In this document: in pieces, positions 8,519-17,187 of the stretch | How the letters are laid out: each line of letters opens with the position of its first letter | How positions within the stretch are numbered: the first letter of the stretch is position 1 | Assembly: GCF_006539825.1 (NCBI RefSeq) | Contig: NZ_BJNT01000003.1 | Coordinates: forward strand, 62,001-126,000 | Length of the DNA stretch: 64,000 nucleotides | Reading direction: 5' to 3' | DNA from: Corynebacterium variabile | GTDB lineage: Bacteria > Actinomycetota > Actinomycetes > Mycobacteriales > Mycobacteriaceae | Position numbers and translations under genes: made by a program | Notes under the pieces: generated by a model | Database searches by the model: none | What the model was told of the DNA's origin: nothing | Seen by the model: the letters and a program-made list of their open reading frames with translations, nothing else

Positions 8519-9184
8519 ATGGACACTCCGACCGATACCGCAGACGCCAAGACCGCGCTGCGGGCCCGGATCCGACAGGACCGGACGCGGCGTCTGCCCG
8601 ACCGCATCGAGCGGGACCGCGCCATTGTCGGGTACCTGACCGCCGAACTGGACCGGCGCGACAATACCGGTGAGGGCACCGGCGGAACCCGGGCCGTCGC
8701 CGCCTTTGACCCGCTGCCCGGTGAACCCGGCGGTACCGACCTGCCGGAGGCACTCGCCGTCACAGGACGCGACGTCTGGCTTCCGGTGGTGACCGGTCCC
8801 GGAATCCCCCTCCAGTGGGTGACGTGGCGCGGTGCGGAACACACCCGCACCGGTGCCTTCGGTATCCGGGAACCGGTTCCGGTCGACGGAGACTCCCCGG
8901 TGACCACGGATCATCTGCTCGCGGTGGTGGGTTCCGTCATCATCCCGGCACTGGCCGTGGGCACCGGCGGTGCCCGACTGGGCCAGGGTGGCGGTTTCTA
9001 CGACCGCACCTTTGAAGCCTCCACTGCAACCGACGAAAACCATGACAGACTTATAGCTGTCGTGGACCACGAGGAATTCGGCGTCGCCGTCCCCGCGACG
9101 GCGTTCGACATCACGGTTGACGTGGTGGTGACCGACTCCGGAACCTTCCGGACCGACATCGCAGACGGTAATGTCTGTTCCTGA
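8519..9184 (+). CDS. 5-formyltetrahydrofolate cyclo-ligase
   Basis: This enzyme converts 5-formyl-THF to 5,10-methenyl-THF with ATP, recovering stored folate. The 221-aa product carries the family pattern: an N-terminal ALRARIRQDR helix, the PALAVGTGGARLGQGGGFYDR phosphate and folate site near residues 142-162, and a C-terminal DVVVTDSG strand. The ATG at 8519 was chosen because the family N-terminus starts there; the frame is open further upstream but overlaps galU. A TACTAG sequence just before the start could be a -10 box close to the start codon. It is divergent from galU and precedes mscL by 31 nt. Confidence 0.9.
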   Translation: MDTPTDTADAKTALRARIRQDRTRRLPDRIERDRAIVGYLTAELDRRDNTGEGTGGTRAVAAFDPLPGEPGGTDLPEALAVTGRDVWLPVVTGPGIPLQWVTWRGAEHTRTGAFGIREPVPVDGDSPVTTDHLLAVVGSVIIPALAVGTGGARLGQGGGFYDRTFEASTATDENHDRLIAVVDHEEFGVAVPATAFDITVDVVVTDSGTFRTDIADGNVCS

Positions 9185-9215
9185 ACCCAAAATCACCTCT
9201 CGAGGAGGACGCACA

Positions 9216-9686
9216 ATGCTCAAGGGCTTCAAAGAATTCATCATGCGGGGCAACGTCATCGAACTCGCCACCGGTGTCATCATCGGTGCCGCGTTCACGG
9301 CGATCGTCACCGCGCTGACCGACAACCTGATCCAGCCGCTCATCAACGTCTTCGGCGGCGGCGGCGACGTCGAGGGCCTCGCCTGGCGGATCAAGTCCGG
9401 CGACGCGTCGACGACTATCGACCTCGGCGCGATCATCTCGGCCGTGATCAACTTCCTCATCATCGCCGCGGTGGTCTACTTCATCATCGTCATGCCGATC
9501 AACAAGATGGCCGAAGCCGCCGCCAAGCGCAAGGGCCAGGACACCGAGGAGGTGGCCACCGCCTCCGAGACCGACCTGCTCATCGAGATCCGCGACCTGT
9601 TGGCATCGCAGAGCGGTGTCTCCACCCCCTCCAACGACATCCCCGAAGGGGAGTCGCCGGAGACCGGGCGCCACTCCGCGGAGTAG
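9216..9686 (+). CDS. mscL: Large-conductance mechanosensitive channel MscL
   Basis: MscL is a homopentameric channel that opens under membrane tension to release solutes on osmotic downshock. The 156-aa product starts with the amphipathic MLKGFKEFIMRGNVIELATG helix, continues into TM1 (GVIIGAAFTAIVTALTDNLI), a periplasmic loop, TM2 (INFLIIAAVVYFIIVMPINK) and a charged cytoplasmic helix. The ATG at 9216 is preceded by a strong GAGGAGGA ribosome site. A Rho-independent terminator follows at 9775-9812. Identification is secure. Confidence 0.95.
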   Translation: MLKGFKEFIMRGNVIELATGVIIGAAFTAIVTALTDNLIQPLINVFGGGGDVEGLAWRIKSGDASTTIDLGAIISAVINFLIIAAVVYFIIVMPINKMAEAAAKRKGQDTEEVATASETDLLIEIRDLLASQSGVSTPSNDIPEGESPETGRHSAE

Positions 9687-9716
9687 CACTCCCCTGATGG
9701 AATGCACCGGAGGGGC

Positions 9717-9935
9717 TCACCAGTGCGGCGGGCGCTGCTCGCGCCAGAACTCCTCGCTGAACCACTCCCCCTGACCCCCGGTCACCGCATCACGCGGTGG
9801 TCGGGGGTTTTTCCGTACCTGCGGCGGCTGCGGCGACGGAGGCGCTGCCGCGTCGGAACTGCCGTGGGCCCGGCCGAGGACACCGACTCCCCGACGCCGG
9901 CGTCGACCCCTCTGATCCCCCGTGCTCCCGGTCAC
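9717..9935 (-). CDS. Small arginine/proline-rich hypothetical protein ending in EEFWREQRPPHW
   Basis: The 72-codon frame begins with a GTG 24 nt after the MoaB-like gene in the same direction and ends in an aromatic, charged tail EEFWREQRPPHW. The tail looks protein-like, whereas the first two thirds are low-complexity Arg/Gly/Pro. The frame runs through the terminator hairpin of convergent mscL. No convincing ribosome site precedes the GTG. It may be a real short gene co-transcribed with the moaB-like gene, or a GC-driven open frame. I do not recognise a family. Confidence 0.33.
   Translation of the reverse strand: MTGSTGDQRGRRRRRGVGVLGRAHGSSDAAAPPSPQPPQVRKNPRPPRDAVTGGQGEWFSEEFWREQRPPHW
9775..9812 (+). 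terminator. Intrinsic terminator after mscL
   Basis: The arms CCCCCGGTCACCGC and GCGGTGGTCGGGGG pair with a two-base internal mismatch around the loop ATCAC, and five Ts follow on the plus strand. The position, 89 nt after the mscL stop, fits termination of the cyclo-ligase/mscL transcript. Confidence 0.7.
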
Positions 9936-9959
9936 GCCTGGTTCAGCTCACCGACGATG

Positions 9960-10586
9960 TTAACGGGCCAGCGGACAGAGCGTGGCCATGCCGTCGCGGA
10001 TCGCCGCACGGGAGGACGCCAGGTTCACCACGACGGTGGACCCGGATACACCCGCGACGCCGCGGGACAGACCACCGTCCATCGCATTGCACGCCATCGC
10101 CGAGGACCGCAGCGCCTCGGAGAGTCCCGGAATTCGACGGTCGAGGACATCCCGGGTAGCCTCCGGGGTGAGGTCACGCGGACCGACTCCGGTTCCACCG
10201 ACAGTGATGACGAGGTCCGCACCACCGACGACGGCGGTCTCCAGCGCCTGGCGGACGCTGTCACGCGAGCAGTCCACGGTGAGCACCGCGTCCACCATGA
10301 AGTCCTCCTCCGTGAGGAGTTCGGCGACCAGCTCGCCGGACTGGTCGCCGGGGGCGATCTGGTCGGCGACGAGGACGACAAGGGCGTGGAGCAGCGAGTG
10401 GCGCGCGGTCCTGGAGTCCCGTCGGTCCTCCTGCTCGTCGAGACTGAGGAAGACAGAGTCATCGGGTTCGGTGACCTCGGCGTCCAACCTGTCGTAGGAG
10501 GCCTGCTCGTCAGCGTCGAGATCCTCCACTCCCCGGACGCGCAGCAGTTCGTCGACTCTGGCTCCGGTGGTGGTTCCTTCAGTCAT
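9960..10586 (-). CDS. MogA/MoaB family molybdopterin-binding domain protein
   Basis: The 208-aa protein carries a MoCF-type molybdopterin-binding fold. The core begins near residue 60 and contains VITVGGTGVGPRDLTPEAT (about residues 127-145) and an IPGLSEALRSSA segment, both diagnostic of MogA/MoaB enzymes that adenylylate or bind molybdopterin. About 60 acidic N-terminal residues are extra. It lies 67 nt downstream of htrA in the same direction, as moaB2 lies by the mprAB-pepD locus in mycobacteria. The substrate-level role is uncertain; it may act in cofactor synthesis or be a non-catalytic relative. Confidence 0.83.
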   Translation of the reverse strand: MTEGTTTGARVDELLRVRGVEDLDADEQASYDRLDAEVTEPDDSVFLSLDEQEDRRDSRTARHSLLHALVVLVADQIAPGDQSGELVAELLTEEDFMVDAVLTVDCSRDSVRQALETAVVGGADLVITVGGTGVGPRDLTPEATRDVLDRRIPGLSEALRSSAMACNAMDGGLSRGVAGVSGSTVVVNLASSRAAIRDGMATLCPLAR

Positions 10587-10653
10587 TTCGGTGGTCCTCC
10601 CGACCGTAGTTTCCGTGGTGTTCGCGTGGCGAGCCCTGTTCTACCTGACCATA

Positions 10654-12057
10654 CTATTCGGACGCGGAAAGCGTGACCTTGATCTCATGTTCGTTCCCAC
10701 CGTGGCCGTCGGTGACGGTGAGAGTCACCTCATCCCCCACATTGTGGGAACGGATCGCGGCGATGAGGCTCACGCCGTTGTCGACCAGCCGGTCGTCGAC
10801 CTTGGTCACGACGTCGCCGGACTTCAGGCCCGCCTCCTCCGCCGGTCCGCCCCCGGTGACCTCGGCGATGACCGCACCGCCCGTGGTGGTCTCACGGGTG
10901 TCGACCTGCGCACCGATCACCGGGTGGGTGGCCTTACCGGTGTCGATGAGCTGCTTGGCGGTGTCCATCGCCTGGTCGGCGGGAATCGCGAAGCCCAGGC
11001 CGATGGAACCGGACTCTTCGCCGGTGCCGCCGAGGGTGGCGATGACCGACGGGATGCCGACGAGCTCACCGTTGAGGTTTACCAGCGCACCACCGGAGTT
11101 ACCCGGGTTGATCGCCGCGTCCGTCTGGATGGCGTCGATGAGCGAGGCCTCACCGCCGGATTCGCCGCCGGCCTGCACCGGCCGGTCCTTGGCGGAGACG
11201 ATACCGGTGGTGACGGTCGAGGACAGTCCCAGCGGCGAACCGACGGCGACGACCGACTGTCCGACGGCGACGGAGTCCGGGTCACCGATGGTGATCGGGG
11301 TGAGGTCCGAGGCGTCCCTCGCCTGGATGACGGCGATATCGGTCTGCGGGTCCGTGGCGACGACCTCCGCCTCGTACTGCTTCCCGTCGTTGGTGGTCAC
11401 GGTCATCTGGGAGTCGCGACCGTCCGCCTCCGCGACGACGTGGTTGTTGGTGAGGATCATGCCGTCGGAACTGATGATCGAACCGGACCCCTCGGCGCCA
11501 CTCTGGCCACTGGTGACCTGGATGGAGACGACGCTGGGCAGCACCTTGTCCGCGACACCTTCGATGGTGCCGTCGTCCGGGGTCGAGGAGGTCTGCTCCC
11601 GGTCACCGACGACCTGGGTCGAGAAGGTCGTGCCGTCGGAGGAACCGCCGGAACCGGTGTTGTTCATGATGACTCCGGTCACGGCACTTGCGGCGATGCC
11701 GACGGCGACCACCATGCCCGCGACGACAGGCGTGGAGAAACGGCGTGGGGACTTCGTGGTCGTGGCGGCACTGTCCGGGCCCTCCGGTTGGACGGCGGTG
11801 CCGTCATCCCCGGTGTACCCCGGGTACCCGGGGATGCCGGCGGAACCGGCAGGGCCGAACTGGCTCGGGTACGACTGGCCGGGGTAGGCGGGACGCGACG
11901 GCTCCCGACCGTTCTGTGTGCCCTGAACACCCTGGTCACCCTGTGCTCCCTGGGCTCCCTGGGCTCCCTGGCCCCACTGCGCCGCGTAACGGTTGTCACC
12001 TGATCCGCCGGTGCTCCCGGTGCCGTTACCATTACCTGCGCTGCCGTTGTCCGCCAT
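10654..12057 (-). CDS. HtrA/DegP-like membrane-anchored serine protease with PDZ domain
   Basis: This 467-aa envelope quality-control protease has a long Gly/Gln/Pro-rich cytoplasmic tail (residues 1-105) containing short G-A-Q/G-x-Q triplet repeats. A single membrane anchor spans about 107-131. The trypsin-like domain has His206 (in TNNHVV), Asp240 (in TDIAV) and Ser321 (in GNSGGAL), an intact triad. A C-terminal PDZ domain covers about 370-465, with the PAEEAGLKSGDVVTKVD pattern. It is the counterpart of mycobacterial PepD, which is controlled by MprAB. It lies 206 nt downstream of mprA, and the histidine kinase gene expected between them is not present. Confidence 0.92.
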   Translation of the reverse strand: MADNGSAGNGNGTGSTGGSGDNRYAAQWGQGAQGAQGAQGDQGVQGTQNGREPSRPAYPGQSYPSQFGPAGSAGIPGYPGYTGDDGTAVQPEGPDSAATTTKSPRRFSTPVVAGMVVAVGIAASAVTGVIMNNTGSGGSSDGTTFSTQVVGDREQTSSTPDDGTIEGVADKVLPSVVSIQVTSGQSGAEGSGSIISSDGMILTNNHVVAEADGRDSQMTVTTNDGKQYEAEVVATDPQTDIAVIQARDASDLTPITIGDPDSVAVGQSVVAVGSPLGLSSTVTTGIVSAKDRPVQAGGESGGEASLIDAIQTDAAINPGNSGGALVNLNGELVGIPSVIATLGGTGEESGSIGLGFAIPADQAMDTAKQLIDTGKATHPVIGAQVDTRETTTGGAVIAEVTGGGPAEEAGLKSGDVVTKVDDRLVDNGVSLIAAIRSHNVGDEVTLTVTDGHGGNEHEIKVTLSASE

Positions 12058-12230
12058 CGGACGTCTCCGTTCATCGTATTACTGCCTGTGAAGCTCTGTG
12101 TTGACCATACTGGCCCCGCTGACTGCGACAGTTCTCCAGACAACCTTGGAGTTGACCGTGAGCCCGCCGACAGTTCCCCGACCGGAATGACTGTCCCCCG
12201 TTATCCCCCGGTTCCCCTCCCCTGAGCATG

Positions 12231-12250
12231 CCGCCGGTCTGATCCGGCGG
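12231..12250 (-). terminator. Stem-loop immediately after mprA
   Basis: CCGCCGG and CCGGCGG form a perfect 7-bp stem with a 6-nt loop, starting 13 nt past the mprA stop. There is no T-run, so it may be a weak terminator, an RNA-stabilising hairpin or an attenuator limiting read-through into htrA. Confidence 0.4.
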
Positions 12251-12263
12251 ACATCTCAGCAGA

Positions 12264-12959
<696 letters not shown>

Positions 12960-13117
12960 AGGCCCCATTGTGCACCATGCGCTACCCCACAGCCTCCCCC
13001 TGCGCCATCTTTTCAGCGAACCGACAGGAAGTTATCCGGCAGCTGGTCACAAAGGCAGGAAACCCGTTTCACTCTCATTCTCCCTGAAAGAAACCGGGGC
13101 CATTCAGATACGGAAAG

Positions 13118-13145
13118 GCCGCCTTCCGCAGAAGCGGAAAGCGGC
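13118..13145 (-). terminator. Terminator-like hairpin after rpmF
   Basis: The arms GCCGCCTTCCGC and GCGGAAAGCGGC pair over 12 bp with one G-T type mismatch and a 4-nt loop. It begins 15 nt beyond the rpmF stop on the minus strand and is followed there by a short pyrimidine tract. It separates the rpmE2-rpmF unit from mprA. Confidence 0.55.
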
Positions 13146-13160
13146 GTGACCGGAATACTG

Positions 13161-13328
13161 CTAGTCGAGTTCGACCAGGCCCAGCTGAGCTGCCTTGACC
13201 AGGCGGCGCGGGATCTGGACCTCACGACCCTGGACCTTGACGGTCTGCAGGGCGGTGTTGTCGGACTTCCACTGCGAACGACGCGAGTGGGTGTTCGCAC
13301 GGGACATGCGGCGCTTCGGAACTGCCAT
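13161..13328 (-). CDS. rpmF: 50S ribosomal protein L32, zinc-independent form
   Basis: The 55-aa product begins [20 protein letters not shown], the characteristic L32 N-terminus, and is strongly basic. It has no cysteines, so it is the C-minus paralogue that lacks the zinc ribbon. It is the second gene of a two-gene unit with rpmE2, 16 nt downstream of it. It ends in a natural TAG. Confidence 0.93.
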   Translation of the reverse strand: MAVPKRRMSRANTHSRRSQWKSDNTALQTVKVQGREVQIPRRLVKAAQLGLVELD

Positions 13329-13344
13329 TGTTCTCTACCCTCCT

Positions 13345-13614
13345 CTACGCGTTCTTCTTGGACGGACGGACACGGGAACCGAACCGTCGCTGGAACTTCT
13401 CGACGCGGCCGGCGGTGTCCATGACACGCTGCGCGCCGGTCCAGAACGGGTGGGACTCGCTGGTGACGTCAACGACGATCAGCGGGTACTCGTTGCCGTC
13501 TTCCCACTCGACCGTACGGTCGGAGGAGACGGTGGAACGCGTCAGGAACTGGTGGCCAGTGCTGGCGTCCTTGAAGACCACCGGGTGGTAGTCGGGGTGG
13601 ATATCGCTCTTCAT
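13345..13614 (-). CDS. rpmE2: 50S ribosomal protein L31 type B
   Basis: The 89-aa product starts [19 protein letters not shown], the type B L31 signature, and contains SHPFWTG and RVEKFQRRF. Cysteines are absent, as expected for the zinc-free form. An in-frame ATG 24 nt upstream is open, but family starts favour 13614. It is divergent from the rpmB operon across a 423-nt region. Confidence 0.93.
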   Translation of the reverse strand: MKSDIHPDYHPVVFKDASTGHQFLTRSTVSSDRTVEWEDGNEYPLIVVDVTSESHPFWTGAQRVMDTAGRVEKFQRRFGSRVRPSKKNA

Positions 13615-14037
13615 TCTCAATCCCTCAGGGTCGGGCACCAGGTCGGTCCCGCAGGCGGGACGGTGATCCGTCCGTACCGTAGGTCGTGCCTGGGTCGGGT
13701 TTGGAGTGTGGGCACACCGCGACCGAACGCGGCAGTGACACAGCGATCCACCATAACCCGCACCACCCCGATCCGTGAAATCCCCGGTACCCTGACCACC
13801 GGCGACGCTACCCGCAGACCACGGAAAGCGCCTGCCGGAGTGTGGATCAGTCCCGGATTAGGCTTGGAGCGTCCGATGGGGTATAGTTTCGCCTCGCTGT
13901 TGTCTAAGTAAACGTCATCGCCCGATCGACCATGTCCACACAGCGCCCCGGCACGCCTGCTTCCCGTCTAGTTGCGGGCACGTCTTCTGCCGGTCTGGCG
14001 CCCGGACCGGACGCGCGGGCGGAAGGAGAAAATACCC
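13615..14037. other. 423-nt divergent intergenic region between rpmE2 and rpmB
   Basis: No gene is seen. For the rpmB operon a TATAGT -10 box lies at 13882-13887 with a weak TTAGGC at 13858-13863, giving an 18-bp spacer. This leaves a leader of roughly 145 nt before rpmB, long enough for an autogenous regulatory structure, though I could not define one. On the opposite strand TTATGG near 13755 is a possible -10 for rpmE2. I see no AT-rich Zur-type palindrome, although C-minus ribosomal genes are often zinc-regulated. Confidence 0.5.
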
Positions 14038-14274
14038 ATGTCGGCATATTGCCAGGTCACGGGTCGGAAGCCGGGGTTCGGCAAGTCCGTCTCGCACTCG
14101 CACCGCCGCACGAACCGTCGCTGGAACCCGAACATCCAGCGTCGTTCGTTCTACGTGCCCTCTGAGGGACGGACGATCACCCTGAACGTCTCCACCAAGG
14201 GCCTCAAGACCATCGACCGCGACGGCATTGAATCCGTCGTCGCCAAGATTCGCGCTCGTGGGGAGAAGATCTAA
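14038..14274 (+). CDS. rpmB: 50S ribosomal protein L28
   Basis: The 78-aa product begins [20 protein letters not shown] and includes the [14 protein letters not shown] core. Only one cysteine is present, so it lacks the zinc-binding cysteine set. It is the first gene of a four-gene ribosomal operon with very tight spacing; its TAA overlaps the rpmG ATG by one base. Confidence 0.95.
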   Translation: MSAYCQVTGRKPGFGKSVSHSHRRTNRRWNPNIQRRSFYVPSEGRTITLNVSTKGLKTIDRDGIESVVAKIRARGEKI

Positions 14275-14438
14275 TGGCACGTAACGATATCCGCCCCATC
14301 ATCAAGCTGAAGTCCACCGCGGGCACCGGTTACACCTACGTGACCCGCAAGAACAAGCGGAACAACCCCGACCGGATCACCCTCAAGAAGTTCGATCCGA
14401 TCGCTCGCAAGCACGTCGAGTTCCGCGAGGAGCGTTAA
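14274..14438 (+). CDS. rpmG: 50S ribosomal protein L33, zinc-independent form
   Basis: The 54-aa product [20 protein letters not shown]... continues with [14 protein letters not shown] and [15 protein letters not shown], a textbook L33. No CxxC pairs are present. The start ATG shares a base with the rpmB stop (TAATG), implying coupled translation. It precedes rpsN by 3 nt. Confidence 0.95.
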   Translation: MARNDIRPIIKLKSTAGTGYTYVTRKNKRNNPDRITLKKFDPIARKHVEFREER

Positions 14439-14441
14439 CCC

Positions 14442-14747
14442 ATGGCGAAGAAGTCCAAGATCGCGAAGAACGAGCAGCGCAAGGAGATCGTCGCTCGTTT
14501 CGCCGAGCGTCGTACCGAGCTCAAGGCGATCATCAAGAACCCGAACTCCTCCGATCAGGAGCGTGCGGATGCGCAGTTCGAACTGAACCGCCAGCCGCGC
14601 GACGCTTCTCCGGTCCGCGTCCGCAACCGTGACGCCGCCGACGGCCGTCCCCGCGGTTACCTCCGCAAGTTCGGTCTGTCCCGCGTCCGCGTCCGCGAGA
14701 TGGCTCACCGCGGTGAGCTGCCGGGCGTCCGTAAGTCCAGCTGGTAA
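14442..14747 (+). CDS. rpsN: 30S ribosomal protein S14, long zinc-free form
   Basis: At 101 aa this is the long S14 variant; the zinc-binding form is about 61 aa with two CxxC pairs. The N-terminus [20 protein letters not shown] and the C-terminal [20 protein letters not shown] segment identify it. Cysteines are absent. Confidence 0.95.
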   Translation: MAKKSKIAKNEQRKEIVARFAERRTELKAIIKNPNSSDQERADAQFELNRQPRDASPVRVRNRDAADGRPRGYLRKFGLSRVRVREMAHRGELPGVRKSSW

Positions 14748-14762
14748 AGGGGAGCTCACACA

Positions 14763-15014
14763 ATGAAGGCACGCACCAACCACAAGAAGGCGCGGATCGA
14801 GCAGTCCCGCCGCCCGAAGAAGAACCCGCTCAAGGCAGAGGGTATCGAGACCGTCGACTACAAGGACTTCGCCCTGCTGCGTAAGTTCATCTCCGACCGG
14901 GGCAGGATCCGCGGCCGCCGCGTCACCGGCCTCACCCCGCAGCAGCAGCGTCAGGTCGCCACCGCGGTCAAGAACGCCCGTGAGATGGCACTCCTGCCGT
15001 TCCACAGCCGCTGA
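14763..15014 (+). CDS. rpsR: 30S ribosomal protein S18
   Basis: The 83-aa product contains [17 protein letters not shown] and the [19 protein letters not shown] core of S18, with no cysteines. A GGGGAG ribosome site precedes the ATG. It is the last gene of the operon and is followed by a strong terminator 74 nt downstream. Confidence 0.95.
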   Translation: MKARTNHKKARIEQSRRPKKNPLKAEGIETVDYKDFALLRKFISDRGRIRGRRVTGLTPQQQRQVATAVKNAREMALLPFHSR

Positions 15015-15087
15015 TACCCGCTGACTTCAGCACCGTAGTCCGGTGACACGGACTACTGCTCTCCCGCAGAGCGTTTACACAGACACC

Positions 15088-15123
15088 TGAACCCCGCCCC
15101 GGTTGTCCCCGGAGCGGGGTTCA
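15088..15123 (+). terminator. Terminator of the rpmB-rpmG-rpsN-rpsR operon
   Basis: TGAACCCCGCCCCGG and CCGGAGCGGGGTTCA form a 15-bp stem with a single mismatch and a 6-nt loop. The following bases are only mildly T-rich. Confidence 0.7.
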
Positions 15124-15183
15124 GTCGTTGGTCGGGTAGCGTGGTGGGTGGTTTCCTACCGCCCCCGATGAAAGGGACAGCTT

Positions 15184-15801
15184 ATGTCAACGCCCTCCGG
15201 AACCCCAGAGAACCCGTTCAGTGATGACCGCGGTCAGGAGGACGCCGACCGCTCTGCCGGGGCCACCGGCGGTGCGGGCCCCCTCCCCTCCTACAACGCC
15301 TACGCAGGCTCCGGCCCCACCGGCCCGACGAACGCCTATGCCGCGCCCATGGCAGGGAGCGCCTATCCGGGTCCCGGTGCCCGTCTCGGAGCACTCCTCA
15401 TCGACTTCGTCGTCGTGTGGATCCTCACCGGCGTCATCGCGGTGATCTTCGTCGACTTCAGTTCGATCACACTCGCCGCCCAGATCGGTATGCAGTTCAT
15501 CTCGCTGGTGATCTGGCTGGCCTACCGGATCGGCATGGAGGTCACGACCGGAGCGTCGCTCGGTAAGATGGCCCTCGGCCTCAAGGTCGTCGACGCCAGC
15601 GGCGCGACACTGTCCGCCCAGGACTCCCTGATGCGTAACCTCTGGTACGTGGTGTCCACCGTGGTCGGCATGATCCCGTTCCTCGGCTGGTTGCTAAATC
15701 TCGGCGTGTGCATCGCCGTCGGCGTCACCATCTCCAACGACCAGTTCAACCAGTCCTTCTCCGACAAGTGGGGCAAGGCGTACGTCGTCCGCTCCCGGTA
15801 A
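15184..15801 (+). CDS. RDD family membrane protein (copy 1 of 3)
   Basis: The 205-aa protein has a Ser/Pro/Gly/Tyr-rich N-terminal tail of about 60 residues with PLPSYNAYAG, then the RDD entry motif YPGPGARLGALLIDFVVVW and three to four membrane helices. TGASLGKMALGLKVVDASG is the conserved cytoplasmic loop. RDD proteins are membrane proteins of largely unknown function. It is the first of three tandem paralogues in one direction, spaced 52 and 12 nt apart, so they are likely one transcription unit. Confidence 0.85.
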   Translation: MSTPSGTPENPFSDDRGQEDADRSAGATGGAGPLPSYNAYAGSGPTGPTNAYAAPMAGSAYPGPGARLGALLIDFVVVWILTGVIAVIFVDFSSITLAAQIGMQFISLVIWLAYRIGMEVTTGASLGKMALGLKVVDASGATLSAQDSLMRNLWYVVSTVVGMIPFLGWLLNLGVCIAVGVTISNDQFNQSFSDKWGKAYVVRSR

Positions 15802-15853
15802 CCGCGACATCCCCTGCACCTACGACTCCTACGACCCTGCAGAAAGCACCCAG

Positions 15854-16513
15854 ATGACCAACCCCTTCGCATCCGATGACGACAAGCCGGACGACAGGTC
15901 CGCGGACGCGTCCACCGGATCCGGATCCCTGCCCTCCTACAACGCCTACTCCGGCGGGGATGCCCCAGACGACGGTGCACCGCTCACCGGAGCACCAGGC
16001 AAAGACGCCTACCCCGGCCCGGGGAAGCGACTGGGTGCGCTGGTCATCGACAATATACTCATCGGCATCATCGGCATCATCCTCATCATGACCATCGCCG
16101 GCAGCGACATCTCGGACTACTCCGACAAGTTCCAGGCCTGGCAGGACGCCGGCGAGCCCGGCTCCGCCCCTGTCATGGATGCGGGCAATCTCCTCATCGC
16201 CAGCGTCATCACCCTGGTGATCTGGTTCGTGTACCGGGTCGTCATGGAGGTACGCAAGGGGCAGACCCTCGGCAAGATGGCGCTGAAGATCAAGGTTGTC
16301 GACGCCGACGGGAAGCTGCTGACCGCCGGGGCGTCCTTCAAGCGCAACTCCTGGTACATCGCCGTCTTCCTGCTGGGGATGTTCGTCGGCTCCATCGGAC
16401 AGATCGTCTCGGTGATCCTCATCGCGGTGCTCGGGTTCACGATCGCCCGTAGCCCGTACCGCCAGCACACCTTCGACCAGTGGTCGAAGTCCTACGTGGT
16501 CAACGCCCGGTAG
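15854..16513 (+). CDS. RDD family membrane protein (copy 2 of 3)
   Basis: This 219-aa paralogue of the preceding gene repeats the tail motif LPSYNAYSGG, the entry motif YPGPGKRLGALVIDNILIG, the KGQTLGKMALKIKVVDADG loop and the C-terminal segment with FDQWSKSYVV. It has a longer first extracytoplasmic loop (about 30 extra residues with DISDYSDKF) than copy 1. It starts at an ATG with an AGAAAG ribosome site 52 nt after copy 1. Confidence 0.85.
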   Translation: MTNPFASDDDKPDDRSADASTGSGSLPSYNAYSGGDAPDDGAPLTGAPGKDAYPGPGKRLGALVIDNILIGIIGIILIMTIAGSDISDYSDKFQAWQDAGEPGSAPVMDAGNLLIASVITLVIWFVYRVVMEVRKGQTLGKMALKIKVVDADGKLLTAGASFKRNSWYIAVFLLGMFVGSIGQIVSVILIAVLGFTIARSPYRQHTFDQWSKSYVVNAR

Positions 16514-16525
16514 AAAGCGCGCCCC

Positions 16526-17143
16526 ATGAGCAACCCCTACGGTCCCGACGACAACCAGAACCCCTATGCCCAGGGAGGCGCCCCGCAGGGTGGCTACCCG
16601 CAGGGCGGGTTCCCGCCTGCCGGGTACCCGCTCGTCTCCCCCTACCCCGGCGCCGGCGCCCGACTGGGCGCGTATGTCATCGACCTGCTGGTGGTCGGCG
16701 TCGTCATGGCGTTCATCGGGGCCATCGTGATGTGGGACGACATCAACACCTGGATCGACGACCTGGAGCGGTGGGACGGGAACGGCGCCGGTCCCGACCT
16801 CAACATGGGTGGCTTCTACCTCATCAGCGTCATCAGCATCGTCGTCTGGCTCGTCTACCGCATCGGCATGGAGATCTGGAAGGGGCAGACCATCGGCAAG
16901 ATGGCGCTGAAGATGAAGGTCGTCGATGTCGACGGTCAGCTTCCGACGTTCCAGGCGTCCTTCCTGCGCAACAGCTGGTACCTCATCAGCACGGTACTGA
17001 GTTTCATCCCCGTCATCGGGTGGGTGGCGAATGTCGGTATCCCGGCCGCGCTCGGCGTGACGATCTCCAAGGATCCGTACCGGCAGTCCTTCACGGACCA
17101 GTGGGCGAAGACCTACGTGGTGAGCACCCGCCCCACGTTCTGA
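16526..17143 (+). CDS. RDD family membrane protein (copy 3 of 3)
   Basis: This 205-aa paralogue has a Gly/Pro/Gln-rich N-terminal tail in place of the SYNAY motif, then YPGAGARLGAYVIDLLVVG, the KGQTIGKMALKMKVVDVDG loop and DQWAKTYVVSTR. It begins 12 nt after copy 2, and its ribosome site AGAAAG overlaps the preceding stop region. Copies 2 and 3 are closer to each other in the loop motif (KGQT[LI]GKMALK) than to copy 1, suggesting two successive duplications. Confidence 0.85.
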   Translation: MSNPYGPDDNQNPYAQGGAPQGGYPQGGFPPAGYPLVSPYPGAGARLGAYVIDLLVVGVVMAFIGAIVMWDDINTWIDDLERWDGNGAGPDLNMGGFYLISVISIVVWLVYRIGMEIWKGQTIGKMALKMKVVDVDGQLPTFQASFLRNSWYLISTVLSFIPVIGWVANVGIPAALGVTISKDPYRQSFTDQWAKTYVVSTRPTF

Positions 17144-17187
17144 TCCCTGCCCGAGCCGGGCCCCACCACCCGTGGTCTAATGGACCG

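Noticed and set aside
10567..12003. 478-codon plus-strand frame opposite htrA
   Set aside because: HtrA has an intact catalytic triad and PDZ domain on the minus strand; the opposite frame lacks any recognisable feature.
13615..14037. Zur box for the zinc-free ribosomal genes
   Set aside because: No AT-rich TGAAAAT-type palindrome is present in the divergent region.
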